Source of the DNA: Vibrio salinus
Lineage (GTDB): Bacteria > Pseudomonadota > Gammaproteobacteria > Enterobacterales > Vibrionaceae
Length of the DNA stretch: 64,000 nt
NCBI RefSeq assembly: GCF_021272385.1
Contig: NZ_JAJSDZ010000009.1
Span: 806,001 to 870,000, forward strand
Reading direction: 5' to 3'
Part shown: piece after piece, positions 1 through 8,702 of the stretch
Numbering within the stretch: position 1 is the stretch's first letter
How the letters are laid out: every line of letters starts with the position of its first letter
Position numbers and translations under genes: made by a program
The notes under the pieces: model-generated
What the model saw: the letters and a program-made list of their open reading frames with translations, nothing else
What the model was told of the DNA's origin: nothing
Database searches by the model: none

Positions 1-573
1 GCTGCAATGGAGTTTGGTTCCGATAATGTGGCACTTGTAACAACAGATACATTCCGTATCGGTGCTCACGAACAGTTGGCAATTTATGGAAGGATTATGG
101 GGTGTCCGGTAAAAGTTGCTAAAGATTCTAGTGAGTTAGCCGATGTTATATACCAATTACGTAATCGTCGTTTGATTCTTGTCGATACAGCAGGTATGGG
201 ACAACGGGATGTCAGGTTGTCTGAGCAGTTAGACACCTTAATGTCAGAGAGTGGAGAAGTGATCCACAGTTATCTGGTTTTGCCTGCAACAGCGCAAAGA
301 AAAGTGCTGCAGGAAACCATTGATCATTTCCGCAGGATTCCGCTTTCTGGCTGTATTATGACGAAACTGGATGAATCTTTAAGCTTGGGTGAATTTCTCA
401 GTGTTGTTGTCCAGAATGCACTTCCGGTCGCTTATATAGCAAACGGGCAGCGTGTTCCCGAGGACATTGTTTTAGCACAACCCAAGTACATGGTAGCGAA
501 AGCAAATGAGTTGCTTGAAAAGTCTGCGGACAACGAGCCTCACTATTGGTCCAGTGATTCAGACAGACTCTAG
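1..573 (+). CDS. flhF: Flagellar biosynthesis GTPase FlhF (3' part, 5' end outside window)
   Basis: This is the C-terminal part of an SRP-family GTPase that marks the cell pole for assembly of the polar flagellum. The frame is open from base 1, so the start and the P-loop (G1) lie upstream of the window. Visible SRP-GTPase motifs are DTFRIGAHEQL, the G3 motif LVDTAG and the G4 motif TKLDE. The last 20 or so residues are variable. It is followed 12 nt later by flhG, its usual partner, which limits FlhF activity. The identification is firm from these motifs and the flhF-flhG-fliA order. Only the truncation at the window edge is unusual. Confidence 0.97.
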   Translation, partial: AAMEFGSDNVALVTTDTFRIGAHEQLAIYGRIMGCPVKVAKDSSELADVIYQLRNRRLILVDTAGMGQRDVRLSEQLDTLMSESGEVIHSYLVLPATAQRKVLQETIDHFRRIPLSGCIMTKLDESLSLGEFLSVVVQNALPVAYIANGQRVPEDIVLAQPKYMVAKANELLEKSADNEPHYWSSDSDRL

Positions 574-585
574 GCGGCGAAGAAT

Positions 586-1476
586 ATGGCGAACAAGATG
601 ACATATGATGATCAGGCAAGTGGTTTACGTCGGTTAAGTAAACCTACACTGACCAAGGTAATATCAGTTACCGGCGGGAAAGGCGGTGTCGGCAAAACCA
701 ACGTGACTTTAGGCATGGCTATTTGTATGGCTATGCAGGGGAAAAAAGTCATGGTTCTTGACGCTGACTTAGGATTAGCGAATGTTGATGTCATGCTCGG
801 TATTCGCCCTAAGAAAAATTTAGGCCATGTACTTGCCGGAGAATGTGAATTAAAAGATGCTATTCTTGAAGGACCGCATGGTATAAAAATAATACCGGCG
901 ACATCCGGCACTCAGTCAATGACAGAGTTAAGCCATGCCCAACATGTTGGGTTGATTCGGGCTTTCGGGTCTCTAGAAGAAGACATTGATGTGCTGCTTA
1001 TTGATACCGCAGCCGGTATTTCAGATATGGTGGTCAGCTTTTCCCGTGCTGCTCAGGATGTGGTTGTGGTGGTATGCGATGAGCCGACATCCATTACAGA
1101 TGCCTATGCTTTGATGAAATTGCTGAGTCTGGAGCATCAGGTTCAACGTTTTAAAATTGTGGCAAATATGGTGAGGAGTTATCGTGAAGGGCGAGAATTG
1201 TTTGCTAAGTTGACCTTAGTCACAGAGCGGTTCTTAAATGTCAGTATAGAACTCGTAGCATGCATTCCTTTAGACGATAATGTTAGACAGTCGGTGAAAA
1301 AACAAAAAATTGTTGTGGATGCGTTTCCACGTTCACCAGCGTCTTTAGCGATTAGTTCATTGGCAAGTAAAGCACTTACCTGGCCAATTCCAAAAACCCC
1401 AAGTGGACATCTGGAGTTTTTTGTTGAACGCTTATTAAATCGCTCTGAAACCGTAGAGGAGCCGTTTAGTGAATAA
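586..1476 (+). CDS. flhG: Flagellar number regulator FlhG (MinD/ParA-like ATPase, FleN)
   Basis: This MinD-type ATPase counts polar flagella by opposing FlhF and restraining the flagellar master regulator. The 296-residue protein has a short N-terminal tail, where family members carry the helix that stimulates FlhF GTPase. A deviant Walker A motif follows (GGKGGVGKTNV, about residues 30-40), then LDADLGLANVDVMLG and the Walker B-like segment VLLIDTAAG. The C-terminal region should hold the membrane-targeting helix of MinD relatives. It lies 12 nt after flhF, and its last 8 nt overlap the GTG start of fliA, which implies translational coupling. Confidence 0.97.
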   Translation: MANKMTYDDQASGLRRLSKPTLTKVISVTGGKGGVGKTNVTLGMAICMAMQGKKVMVLDADLGLANVDVMLGIRPKKNLGHVLAGECELKDAILEGPHGIKIIPATSGTQSMTELSHAQHVGLIRAFGSLEEDIDVLLIDTAAGISDMVVSFSRAAQDVVVVVCDEPTSITDAYALMKLLSLEHQVQRFKIVANMVRSYREGRELFAKLTLVTERFLNVSIELVACIPLDDNVRQSVKKQKIVVDAFPRSPASLAISSLASKALTWPIPKTPSGHLEFFVERLLNRSETVEEPFSE

Positions 1477-2203
1477 AGCGTTAACTTACGACCAACATGG
1501 AAATGTTAAGAGTCAGCAGGCGTTTTTAGAAAAATACTCTGTTTTAGTAAAAAGAATTGCTCACCATATGATTGGACGTTTACCGCCAAGCGTTTTGGTT
1601 GAGGATCTTATTCAGGCAGGCATGATAGGTTTACTGGAAGCACAGAAAAATTACGATGGACGTAAAGGTGCCAGTTTTGAAACTTACGCTGGTATCCGTA
1701 TTCGTGGTGCTATGCTGGATGATATTCGCCGTGGAGACTGGGTTCCGAGGTCGGTACATAAATACAACAGAGAAATCAGTCATGCCATATCAGTATTAGA
1801 AGGACAATTGAATCGTGATCCAAGTGATACTGAAGTGGCAGAGTTCCTGGAAATGACGTTAGATCAGTATCATAGTATCCTAACAGATATAAATTGTTCT
1901 AGAATAGTAGGAATTGATGATCTTGGTGTTTCTGAAGACGTTATCTCTTCACCCGATATGGCCGGTGATAACACACCGTTTAAAGGTGTGGCGGATGAAT
2001 CGTTCAGAAAAGCATTAGTTGAATCAATAAAATCATTGCCAGAACGTGAAGCTTTAGTACTTTCACTTTATTATGATGAAGAATTAAACTTAAAAGAAAT
2101 TGGCGAGGTGATTGGTGTCAGTGAATCACGAGTCAGTCAAATCCTTAGCCAGACAATGCAACGTTTAAGAACAAAACTTAGTTCTTGGACTCAGAATGAC
2201 TAA
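1469..2203 (+). CDS. fliA: Flagellar sigma factor FliA (sigma-28)
   Basis: This RNA polymerase sigma factor transcribes late flagellar and chemotaxis genes. At 244 aa it has the usual length. It has sigma-70 region 2 (EDLIQAGMIGLLEA and FETYAGIRIRGAMLDDIR), region 3 (QLNRDPSDTEVAEFL) and region 4 with a helix-turn-helix (LNLKEIGEVIGVSESRVSQI). It starts at a GTG inside the end of flhG (8-nt overlap). In this arrangement fliA is followed by the chemotaxis core genes, so the sigma factor and signalling proteins are probably made from one long transcript. FliA activity is normally held by the anti-sigma factor FlgM, which is not in this window. Confidence 0.97.
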   Translation: MNKALTYDQHGNVKSQQAFLEKYSVLVKRIAHHMIGRLPPSVLVEDLIQAGMIGLLEAQKNYDGRKGASFETYAGIRIRGAMLDDIRRGDWVPRSVHKYNREISHAISVLEGQLNRDPSDTEVAEFLEMTLDQYHSILTDINCSRIVGIDDLGVSEDVISSPDMAGDNTPFKGVADESFRKALVESIKSLPEREALVLSLYYDEELNLKEIGEVIGVSESRVSQILSQTMQRLRTKLSSWTQND

Positions 2204-2236
2204 CTATCACTGATCTCATACTCAGTGGAGGTAATT

Positions 2237-2617
2237 TTGAATAAAAATATGAAAATATTAATTGTTGATGATTTTTCAACAATGCGCCGAATCGTAAAGA
2301 ACCTACTTCGGGACTTAGGCTTTAATAATACCCAGGAAGCGGATGATGGTTTAACGGCATTACCGATGCTTAAGAAGGGAGAGTTTGACTTTGTTGTCAC
2401 TGACTGGAATATGCCCGGAATGCAGGGAATTGACTTGCTGAAAAATATACGGGCTGATGAGGAATTGAAACATCTTCCTGTCTTAATGATAACGGCTGAA
2501 GCCAAGCGTGAACAGATTATTGAAGCGGCTCAAGCTGGTGTAAATGGCTATATAGTAAAACCATTTACAGCTGCTACCCTTAAAGAAAAACTCGATAAGA
2601 TTTTTGAGCGTCTTTAA
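2237..2617 (+). CDS. cheY: Chemotaxis response regulator CheY
   Basis: This single-domain receiver carries the signal from CheA to the flagellar switch. It has the acidic pocket (VDDFS), the phospho-acceptor Asp in VVTDWNMPG (residue 56 with the start used here) and the conserved Lys in YIVKPF. I chose the TTG at 2237 because GGAGG at 2227-2231 stands 5 nt upstream of it. The in-frame GTG at 2225 would give 130 aa, but then the ribosome-binding site would be inside the coding sequence with nothing suitable before it. The sequence is of the V. cholerae CheY3 type, which acts on the motor. cheZ follows after about 70 nt. Confidence 0.95.
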   Translation: MNKNMKILIVDDFSTMRRIVKNLLRDLGFNNTQEADDGLTALPMLKKGEFDFVVTDWNMPGMQGIDLLKNIRADEELKHLPVLMITAEAKREQIIEAAQAGVNGYIVKPFTAATLKEKLDKIFERL

Positions 2618-2686
2618 TTAACGTTTAATAATTTTAAAGTTTTACCATATTTATCCGATTCATAATGTGTAAAAGGCTACTTCAGC

Positions 2687-3421
2687 ATGATTACATTAGA
2701 ACAAGCCGAAAAACTCGTTGAGCTTCTTAAAGCAGAGCAGCAAGAAGAAGCAAATGAATTATTAGTTGATATCTGTAAACGTTCATCGGAGCTCCCTATA
2801 TTTGAACAGATAGGTGCTTTGACCAGAGAACTTCATGATTCATTGATTGACTTTCAGTCAAATGAACGAATGCAGGTGATTGCAAACGATGAAATTCCCG
2901 ATGCCAGAGATCGGCTGGAGTATGTGATTTCTAAAACAGAGGTCGCAGCGAATAAAACAATGGATTCGGTAGACAGATGTATGCCGATTGCTGACAGTAT
3001 GCATGAGGCCTTACTTAAAGTTCGTCCTAAATGGAATGAACTGATGCACGGTCGGATAGAATTAAGTGAATTTAAAACGTTGTGTCACGATGTCGATGAA
3101 TTGCTTTCTCAGGTCGAAGGGGATAGTTCGGAACTGAGAGGCCAGTTGACGGAAATTTTAATGGCACAGGATTTTCAAGATTTAACCGGTCAGATTATTC
3201 GTCGGGTTATAACGCTTGTAACTGAAGTAGAGCAAAGGTTAGTCGAAATATTAACTGTTTTTGGTGCACATCAATTAGAAGAAAGTTCAATTACAAATTC
3301 AAAAAGAGATTCAAAATCGCCGAGTGAGCCGGAAGGTCCGATTATTAATCCTCACGAGCGTAATGATGCAGTCTCTTCTCAAGACGAAGTTGACGACCTG
3401 TTGTCGAGTCTTGGTTTTTAG
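2687..3421 (+). CDS. cheZ: CheY-P phosphatase CheZ
   Basis: CheZ dephosphorylates CheY-P and ends the tumble signal. The 244-aa protein is mostly predicted helix. The catalytic segment AQDFQDLTGQIIRRV is intact, including the Gln that places the attacking water. The extreme C-terminus, DEVDDLLSSLGF, is the CheY-binding amphipathic helix, joined by a low-complexity acidic linker. That C-terminal peptide resembles repeats in the linker of the next gene, cheA (see findings). The start ATG has AAAGG upstream with slightly long spacing. cheA begins 9 nt after the stop. Confidence 0.97.
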   Translation: MITLEQAEKLVELLKAEQQEEANELLVDICKRSSELPIFEQIGALTRELHDSLIDFQSNERMQVIANDEIPDARDRLEYVISKTEVAANKTMDSVDRCMPIADSMHEALLKVRPKWNELMHGRIELSEFKTLCHDVDELLSQVEGDSSELRGQLTEILMAQDFQDLTGQIIRRVITLVTEVEQRLVEILTVFGAHQLEESSITNSKRDSKSPSEPEGPIINPHERNDAVSSQDEVDDLLSSLGF

Positions 3422-3430
3422 GGGTACCTT

Positions 3431-5698
3431 ATGAGCTATGATTTAGATGAAGACATTCTACAAGATTTCTTAGTTGAGGCTGGAGAAATATTAGAGTTAC
3501 TTTCCGAGCAACTTGTTGAACTGGAGAACAATCCGGAAGATAAAGATCTTCTTAATGCCATATTCCGTGGCTTCCATACGGTTAAAGGTGGTGCCGGATT
3601 TCTTTCGTTGAACGAATTGGTCGAAACGTGTCACGGTGCTGAGAATGTCTTTGACATTTTGCGTAACGGTCAACGTTCCGTATCCGCAACGTTGATGGAT
3701 ACAATGTTACGTGCACTCGACACAATTAATGATCAGTTTAGTGCGGTGCAGGAAAGGGAACCTCTAGAGGCTGCCGATCCTGAATTGCTTGAAGAGCTCC
3801 ACCGGTTATCCAGTCCGGAATCTGCAGATGAAGAGGTTGCTGATGCTATCGAAGAAGCGGCACCATCTGAGCCGGAAGTGACAGTGGATGAAGTGGTTGA
3901 AGATGAGCCTGTTCAGGAACCGGAAACGAAGACGGATGTTGGCCCTGTTGATGAAATTACTCAGGATGAATTTGATAAGCTTCTAGATGAGTTGCATGGA
4001 AAAGGACATGCACCGGGACAAACAGAAACAACGCCTGCGGCCAGTCAGCCTGAATCATCTCAGACTAAGGCTGACAGTGGCGATATTACTGACGATGAAT
4101 TTGAAAAGCTGCTAGATGAGCTTCACGGATCAGGGAAAGGTCCATCTGTATCGTCTTCTTCTGCCGCTCCCGTTTCTGATACACCATCTAAGCCTGCAGA
4201 AGAGCAAAAAGCAGCGAAGCCGGCCTCGGTTGATAGTGATTTGATGACAGACGCAGAATTTGAAAAGCTGCTAGATGATCTTCATGGTACGGGTAAAGGC
4301 CCATCAGCTGAAGAGCTGGATATGGCAACAAAACCTGCTGCGAAACCCTCCGCGCCTAAGTCTGAAAAAGAACCTGTGAAAGCAGCGCCTGCGGCTCCAA
4401 CACCAAAAGCTGAAGTTAAAGCTCCGAAAGCAGCACCTGCCTCTGGTGGTGCTGGAACACCAGCTAAACCGCCAGTAGCTTCTGCTAAGAAAGAAGTTGC
4501 TAAAAAGCAGACCCCTCAGGCCGAAGCTACCGTTCGTGTCGATACGTCAACGTTAGACACCATTATGAACATGGTTGGTGAATTGGTACTGGTTCGTAAT
4601 CGTTTGTTAAGCCTTGGCTTAAATAGTAATGATGAGGAGATGTCTAAGGCAGTCGCAAATTTAGATGTGGTTACGGCGGATCTTCAGGGTGCTGTTATGA
4701 AAACCCGCATGCAGCCAATTAAGAAAGTCTTTGGCCGGTTCCCCCGGGTTGTGCGTGATTTGGCACGTAATCTGAAAAAAGACATCGTTCTTGAAATGCG
4801 CGGTGAAGAGACAGACCTGGATAAAAACCTGGTTGAAGCATTAGCTGACCCATTGATTCACCTTGTCAGAAACTCCGTTGACCATGGCGTTGAAATGCCT
4901 GATGAGCGTATTAAAGCCGGCAAGCCGAAAACCGGTAAGGTGATTTTATCTGCGTCTCAGGAAGGGGATCATATTGAACTTTGCATCATTGATGATGGTG
5001 CAGGTATGAATCCGGATAAGCTTCGCGGTATTGCTGTGAAGAAAGGGTTGATGGATGAAGATGCCGCTTCACGCCTGACAAATAAAGAGTGCTTTAACCT
5101 TATCTTTATGCCTGGGTTCTCCAGTAAAGAGCAAATTTCGGATATATCAGGCCGTGGCGTTGGGATGGACGTTGTAAAAACGGGCATTAATACTCTTAAT
5201 GGTTCTATCGATATTGATTCTGAGGTGGGTAAAGGAACTAAAATTTCCATTAAAGTTCCTCTGACTCTGGCTATCTTACCTACATTAATGGTTGGTGTTG
5301 GCGGTAGTCCGTTTGCGTTGCCTCTGGCTAGTGTGAATGAGATTTTCCATCTGGATCTTAGCCGGACAAACGTTGTTGATGGACAGTTAACTATTATCGT
5401 GAGAGAGAAGTCTATCCCATTATTCTATCTGCAGAACTGGCTGACACCTCAGAAAGGGTTTGTTGATGCCAGAAAAGGTCATGGACACGTTGTTATTGTT
5501 CAGATTGGTAGTCAGCGGGTAGGTTTTGTTGTTGATACTCTGATAGGTCAGGAGGAAGTCGTTATCAAACCTCTGGATGACATGCTGCAGGGTACGCCTG
5601 GTATGGCAGGGGCAACAATTACCAGTGATGGTCATATTGCGTTGATACTTGATATTCCGGATCTATTAAAAAATTACGCAGCAGCATCCCGTATATAA
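3431..5698 (+). CDS. cheA: Chemotaxis histidine kinase CheA
   Basis: CheA autophosphorylates in response to chemoreceptors and passes phosphate to CheY and CheB. The order of parts is: an HPt domain with the phospho-accepting His49 (FHTVKGGAGF); a long acidic and Ala/Pro-rich linker (about 130-370) with three repeats of a DEFxKLLDELHG motif; the dimerisation and HATPase regions (HLVRNSVDHGVEMP, DDGAGM, GRGVGMDVV, GKGTKISIKVPL); and a C-terminal CheW-like domain. No globular P2 domain like that of E. coli can be seen. Vibrio CheA has a linker region (LID) bound by ParP, and parP lies downstream. It starts at ATG 3431 with AGGGG six nt upstream. Confidence 0.97.
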   Translation: MSYDLDEDILQDFLVEAGEILELLSEQLVELENNPEDKDLLNAIFRGFHTVKGGAGFLSLNELVETCHGAENVFDILRNGQRSVSATLMDTMLRALDTINDQFSAVQEREPLEAADPELLEELHRLSSPESADEEVADAIEEAAPSEPEVTVDEVVEDEPVQEPETKTDVGPVDEITQDEFDKLLDELHGKGHAPGQTETTPAASQPESSQTKADSGDITDDEFEKLLDELHGSGKGPSVSSSSAAPVSDTPSKPAEEQKAAKPASVDSDLMTDAEFEKLLDDLHGTGKGPSAEELDMATKPAAKPSAPKSEKEPVKAAPAAPTPKAEVKAPKAAPASGGAGTPAKPPVASAKKEVAKKQTPQAEATVRVDTSTLDTIMNMVGELVLVRNRLLSLGLNSNDEEMSKAVANLDVVTADLQGAVMKTRMQPIKKVFGRFPRVVRDLARNLKKDIVLEMRGEETDLDKNLVEALADPLIHLVRNSVDHGVEMPDERIKAGKPKTGKVILSASQEGDHIELCIIDDGAGMNPDKLRGIAVKKGLMDEDAASRLTNKECFNLIFMPGFSSKEQISDISGRGVGMDVVKTGINTLNGSIDIDSEVGKGTKISIKVPLTLAILPTLMVGVGGSPFALPLASVNEIFHLDLSRTNVVDGQLTIIVREKSIPLFYLQNWLTPQKGFVDARKGHGHVVIVQIGSQRVGFVVDTLIGQEEVVIKPLDDMLQGTPGMAGATITSDGHIALILDIPDLLKNYAAASRI
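3956..4288 (+). repeat. Three copies of a 15-residue acidic/leucine motif in the CheA linker
   Basis: The copies are at CheA residues 176-190 (ITQDEFDKLLDELHG), 219-233 (ITDDEFEKLLDELHG) and 272-286 (MTDAEFEKLLDDLHG). At the DNA level they cover 3956-4000, 4085-4129 and 4244-4288. Each is followed by a short Gly/Lys/Pro stretch (KGHAPG, SGKGPS, TGKGPS) and separated by Pro/Ala/Ser-rich spacer. The conserved pattern of the motif inside variable spacer suggests three separate docking peptides, not a folded domain. Confidence 0.95.
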
Positions 5699-5723
5699 GT
5701 AATTCTGTTAAAGAAGGAAAACT

Positions 5724-6872
5724 ATGGCGATTAGAGTTTTAGTGGTTGATGACTCCAGTTTTTTCAGACGCCGTGTCAGTGAAATCATCAATTCTGAGTC
5801 GCGTTTAGAAGTGATTGACGTTGCGACGAATGGTAAAGATGCGGTTGAAAAAGCTAAGCGCCTTAAGCCAGATGTGATAACGATGGATGTGGAAATGCCG
5901 GTATTGGATGGCATTTCCGCTGTTCGTCAGATAATGGCAGATAATCCGACGCCCATCTTAATGTTTTCTTCACTGACTCATGATGGGGCGAAAGCAACAT
6001 TAGATGCTCTGGATGCCGGAGCGATGGATTTTTTACCTAAGAAATTTGAGGATATTGCCCGTAACAGAGACGAAGCTGTGTCGTTGTTACAACAGCGAGT
6101 GATTGAGATATCAAGGCGCAAGGCGTTTATGCGTAGAAGAGTCTCTCCGCTAAATACGTCTCGTAGCGATACGTCCCCGACAACGGGGAATCGTCCTCAG
6201 ACAACACCCTCACGTCCGCTCAGACAGCCAGTAAGAAGTAATCTCTCAACGGGTCAGGCTGTTTCTGTTGCTGCGAAATTTAAGGCGACAGGCAAAAAGT
6301 ACCAGCTAACCGCAATTGGTACGTCGACCGGTGGTCCGGTGGCTTTGCAGAAAGTGTTAACCAAGTTACCGGCTAATTATCCTCATCCTATTTTGTTGAT
6401 TCAGCATATGCCGGGTACGTTTACGGCTGCATTCGCCAGCCGTTTGAATTCACTGTGTAAGATTTCAGTGAAAGAGGCAGAGAATGGGGATCAGCTTCGG
6501 CCTGGTGTTGCTTATCTGGCTCCGGGAGGGTTACAAATGATGCTGGACGGACGGCCCGGTGCTGCGAAAATTCGCATCCTTGATGGCGGCGAAAAAATGA
6601 ATTACAAACCTTGTGTTGATGTGACTTTCGGTTCTGCAGCAAAAATTTATGGGGATAAAGTTCTTTCTATTGTATTGACGGGAATGGGTGCTGATGGCCG
6701 GGAAGGGGCCAGAATGCTTAAGTCAGCAGGCTCGACGATTTGGGCTCAGGATGAAGAAAGTTGTGTGGTTTACGGTATGCCTCAGGCTGTTGCAAAAGCG
6801 GGTATTTCTACCGAAAGCTTACCACTTGAGAGAATTGCGGAAAGAGTGTTGATTGAATTGGGTATGGCATAA
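5724..6872 (+). CDS. cheB: Chemotaxis protein-glutamate methylesterase CheB
   Basis: CheB removes methyl groups from chemoreceptors for adaptation once phosphorylated by CheA. It has an N-terminal receiver domain ([10 protein letters not shown], with phospho-acceptor Asp55 in [11 protein letters not shown]), a Ser/Thr/Arg-rich linker (about 140-190), and a C-terminal esterase domain with the catalytic Ser in GTSTGGP, His in QHMPGTF and Asp in GMGADGREG. At 382 aa it is of normal length. The start ATG has AAGGA upstream. The gene lies 25 nt after cheA and 9 nt before parC, as expected for one operon. No cheR is visible in the window. Confidence 0.97.
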   Translation: MAIRVLVVDDSSFFRRRVSEIINSESRLEVIDVATNGKDAVEKAKRLKPDVITMDVEMPVLDGISAVRQIMADNPTPILMFSSLTHDGAKATLDALDAGAMDFLPKKFEDIARNRDEAVSLLQQRVIEISRRKAFMRRRVSPLNTSRSDTSPTTGNRPQTTPSRPLRQPVRSNLSTGQAVSVAAKFKATGKKYQLTAIGTSTGGPVALQKVLTKLPANYPHPILLIQHMPGTFTAAFASRLNSLCKISVKEAENGDQLRPGVAYLAPGGLQMMLDGRPGAAKIRILDGGEKMNYKPCVDVTFGSAAKIYGDKVLSIVLTGMGADGREGARMLKSAGSTIWAQDEESCVVYGMPQAVAKAGISTESLPLERIAERVLIELGMA

Positions 6873-6881
6873 GGGGTCATA

Positions 6882-7661
6882 ATGATCGTTTGGAGTATCG
6901 CGAATCAGAAAGGCGGTGTTGGTAAGACTACGACAACTATTACGCTTGCCGGCTTACTATGTCAGCAGGGAAAAAGAGTGTTGCTTGTTGATACCGATCC
7001 TCATGCTTCATTAACCACTTATCTTGGTTATGACTCTGACGATATGGATAAGAATTTATTTGATTTATTCCAGATAGAGAAGCTTACCCAGCAGTCGGTA
7101 CAATCACTGATTATCAATTCCGAAATAGGAGGTCTCGATATTATTCCGGCCCATATGTCACTAGCGACACTTGATCGGGTGATGGGTAACCGTAGTGGTA
7201 TGGGATTGATTTTAAAGAAAGCGTTATTAGAGCTAAAACATATTTATGATTATGTTTTAATTGACTGTCCTCCCATTTTAGGGGTGATGATGGTGAATGC
7301 ATTAGCGGCAAGTGATCGAATCCTGATTCCGGTTCAGACCGAGTTTCTGGCGATGAAAGGCTTAGAACGGATGATCCGGACTTTAGCGATTATGCAACGT
7401 TCCCGTAGTCGTGAATTTAAAGTTACGATAGTTCCGACTATGTATGACAAGCGTACAAAGGCATCACTTTTAACGTTAAATCAGCTTAAAAAGGATTATC
7501 CGGATCAGGTTTGGAGTTCAGCGGTTCCTATTGATACCAAGTTCCGGGATGCAAGTTTGAAACGTCTTCCTGCTTCCCATTTTGCAAGTGGTAGCCGGGG
7601 AGTGTTCGCATATAAACAGTTACTGATTTATTTAGAGAGGCTGGCGATAGATGAGTCGTAA
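6882..7661 (+). CDS. parC: ParA-like ATPase for polar placement of chemotaxis arrays (ParC)
   Basis: This Soj/ParA-type ATPase has a deviant Walker A motif (NQKGGVGKTTTT, about residues 8-19), the switch segment DTDPHASLT and the Walker B-like motif VLIDCPP. In Vibrio the gene at this position, ParC, localises chemotaxis arrays to the pole and passes them on at division. The symbol must not be confused with topoisomerase IV parC. The start has AAGGGG upstream. The last 11 nt overlap parP, which supports coupled synthesis. Function is inferred from the family and from the neighbours parP and cheA. Confidence 0.93.
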   Translation: MIVWSIANQKGGVGKTTTTITLAGLLCQQGKRVLLVDTDPHASLTTYLGYDSDDMDKNLFDLFQIEKLTQQSVQSLIINSEIGGLDIIPAHMSLATLDRVMGNRSGMGLILKKALLELKHIYDYVLIDCPPILGVMMVNALAASDRILIPVQTEFLAMKGLERMIRTLAIMQRSRSREFKVTIVPTMYDKRTKASLLTLNQLKKDYPDQVWSSAVPIDTKFRDASLKRLPASHFASGSRGVFAYKQLLIYLERLAIDES

Positions 7662-8664
7662 TGTATTGTCTGGAGAACAAGCGCTTACGGATTATTTCTC
7701 TGCTTTACTGGATGAGTCAGAGCAGTTAGAGCCAGTTCAAGAAAATGAGGTTCGGGAAACCGGAGATGTCTCTGTTGAAGACCATTTTGAACCACAATTA
7801 AAAGTATCAGAGGATGAAAAAAGTTCAGATACCGATGTGGATTTTTTGCCTCAACCGGATTTAAAGGACGTTGAAAGATTATTAGGGCAACTTGAATCCG
7901 TTAACCCTGTCACTGAAATTGAGCATGTTGAAGACATTATTGAAGAAAATACAGAAAAAGTAGTTTCAGACTATAAGCAGCATGAACAGGTTCAGGAGGA
8001 ATTACAAGAAAGCATTACAACAGAGATGGATCTGCCGGATGTTGATATTACTTCTGATGAAGTATCGCAAATTGAGGCGATGACAGAAACATCTGAAGAT
8101 GAAGATAGTGTTACTTCTGAAGTGATTGATGAATCAGTGACTGTAAGTAGTGAGGTAGCAGTTCAGGGAGGAGGGGCCGGCGGCCTCTCAACGGACTGGG
8201 AGAGTGTTAAGCGCACCTCTGATTTTCAGGTTTTGTATTTTGATGTAAATGGTGTCACTTTTGCGGTTCCTTTGGACGAGTTAGGTGGTATCCATAAGTT
8301 AGCAGAATTAAATCATCTGCTTGGCAGACCGCAATGGTATCTGGGATTACAGACAAACAGAGACATGCAGTTGGATGTTGTTGATACTGCTTGTTGGGTG
8401 ATGGCAGATAAGCTGACTGATGAATCCTATAAAGATGGTTACAGTCATATTGTTATGCTGGGGGAAAGTCTCTGGGGATTAGCCTGTGGCGAATTGAAGG
8501 GGACAGAGTTTCTTGAAACTGAACAGGTACGTTGGCGTGAGCAGGTCGGAAAACGTCCCTGGCTTGCGGGAATGGTAAAAGAAAAAATGTGTGCTTTAAT
8601 CAATGTTGAGGCATTAATAGCTATGCTTAATGCAGGCCTTGATGTTAAAGCACTCGATGAATAG
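7651..8664 (+). CDS. parP: Chemotaxis array polar-anchoring protein ParP (CheW-like domain)
   Basis: The first 185 or so residues are acidic, rich in Glu/Asp/Val/Ser and probably disordered. The rest (about 195-330) is CheW-like (FQVLYFDVNGVTFAVPLDELGGI and KRPWLAGMVKEKMCALINVEALI). In Vibrio, ParP links ParC and the polar landmark to CheA and stabilises CheA in arrays. The N-terminal region holds a short motif, DLKDVERLLGQL (residues 70-81), resembling the CheA linker repeats. It overlaps parC by 11 nt and precedes cheW. The N-terminal part has little conservation I can recognise, so the assignment rests on the C-terminal domain and gene order. Confidence 0.9.
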   Translation: MSRNVLSGEQALTDYFSALLDESEQLEPVQENEVRETGDVSVEDHFEPQLKVSEDEKSSDTDVDFLPQPDLKDVERLLGQLESVNPVTEIEHVEDIIEENTEKVVSDYKQHEQVQEELQESITTEMDLPDVDITSDEVSQIEAMTETSEDEDSVTSEVIDESVTVSSEVAVQGGGAGGLSTDWESVKRTSDFQVLYFDVNGVTFAVPLDELGGIHKLAELNHLLGRPQWYLGLQTNRDMQLDVVDTACWVMADKLTDESYKDGYSHIVMLGESLWGLACGELKGTEFLETEQVRWREQVGKRPWLAGMVKEKMCALINVEALIAMLNAGLDVKALDE

Positions 8665-8702
8665 AGCATTAATGTCGGATACGACTTTAGAGAGGATAAG
8701 GT

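Noticed and set aside
612..911. Open frame of 99 codons on the minus strand inside flhG
   Set aside because: It is antisense to a clearly conserved gene, has no ribosome-binding site and resembles nothing.
5708..5914. Minus-strand frame opposite the cheB start
   Set aside because: It is antisense to the CheB receiver domain and lacks a start context.
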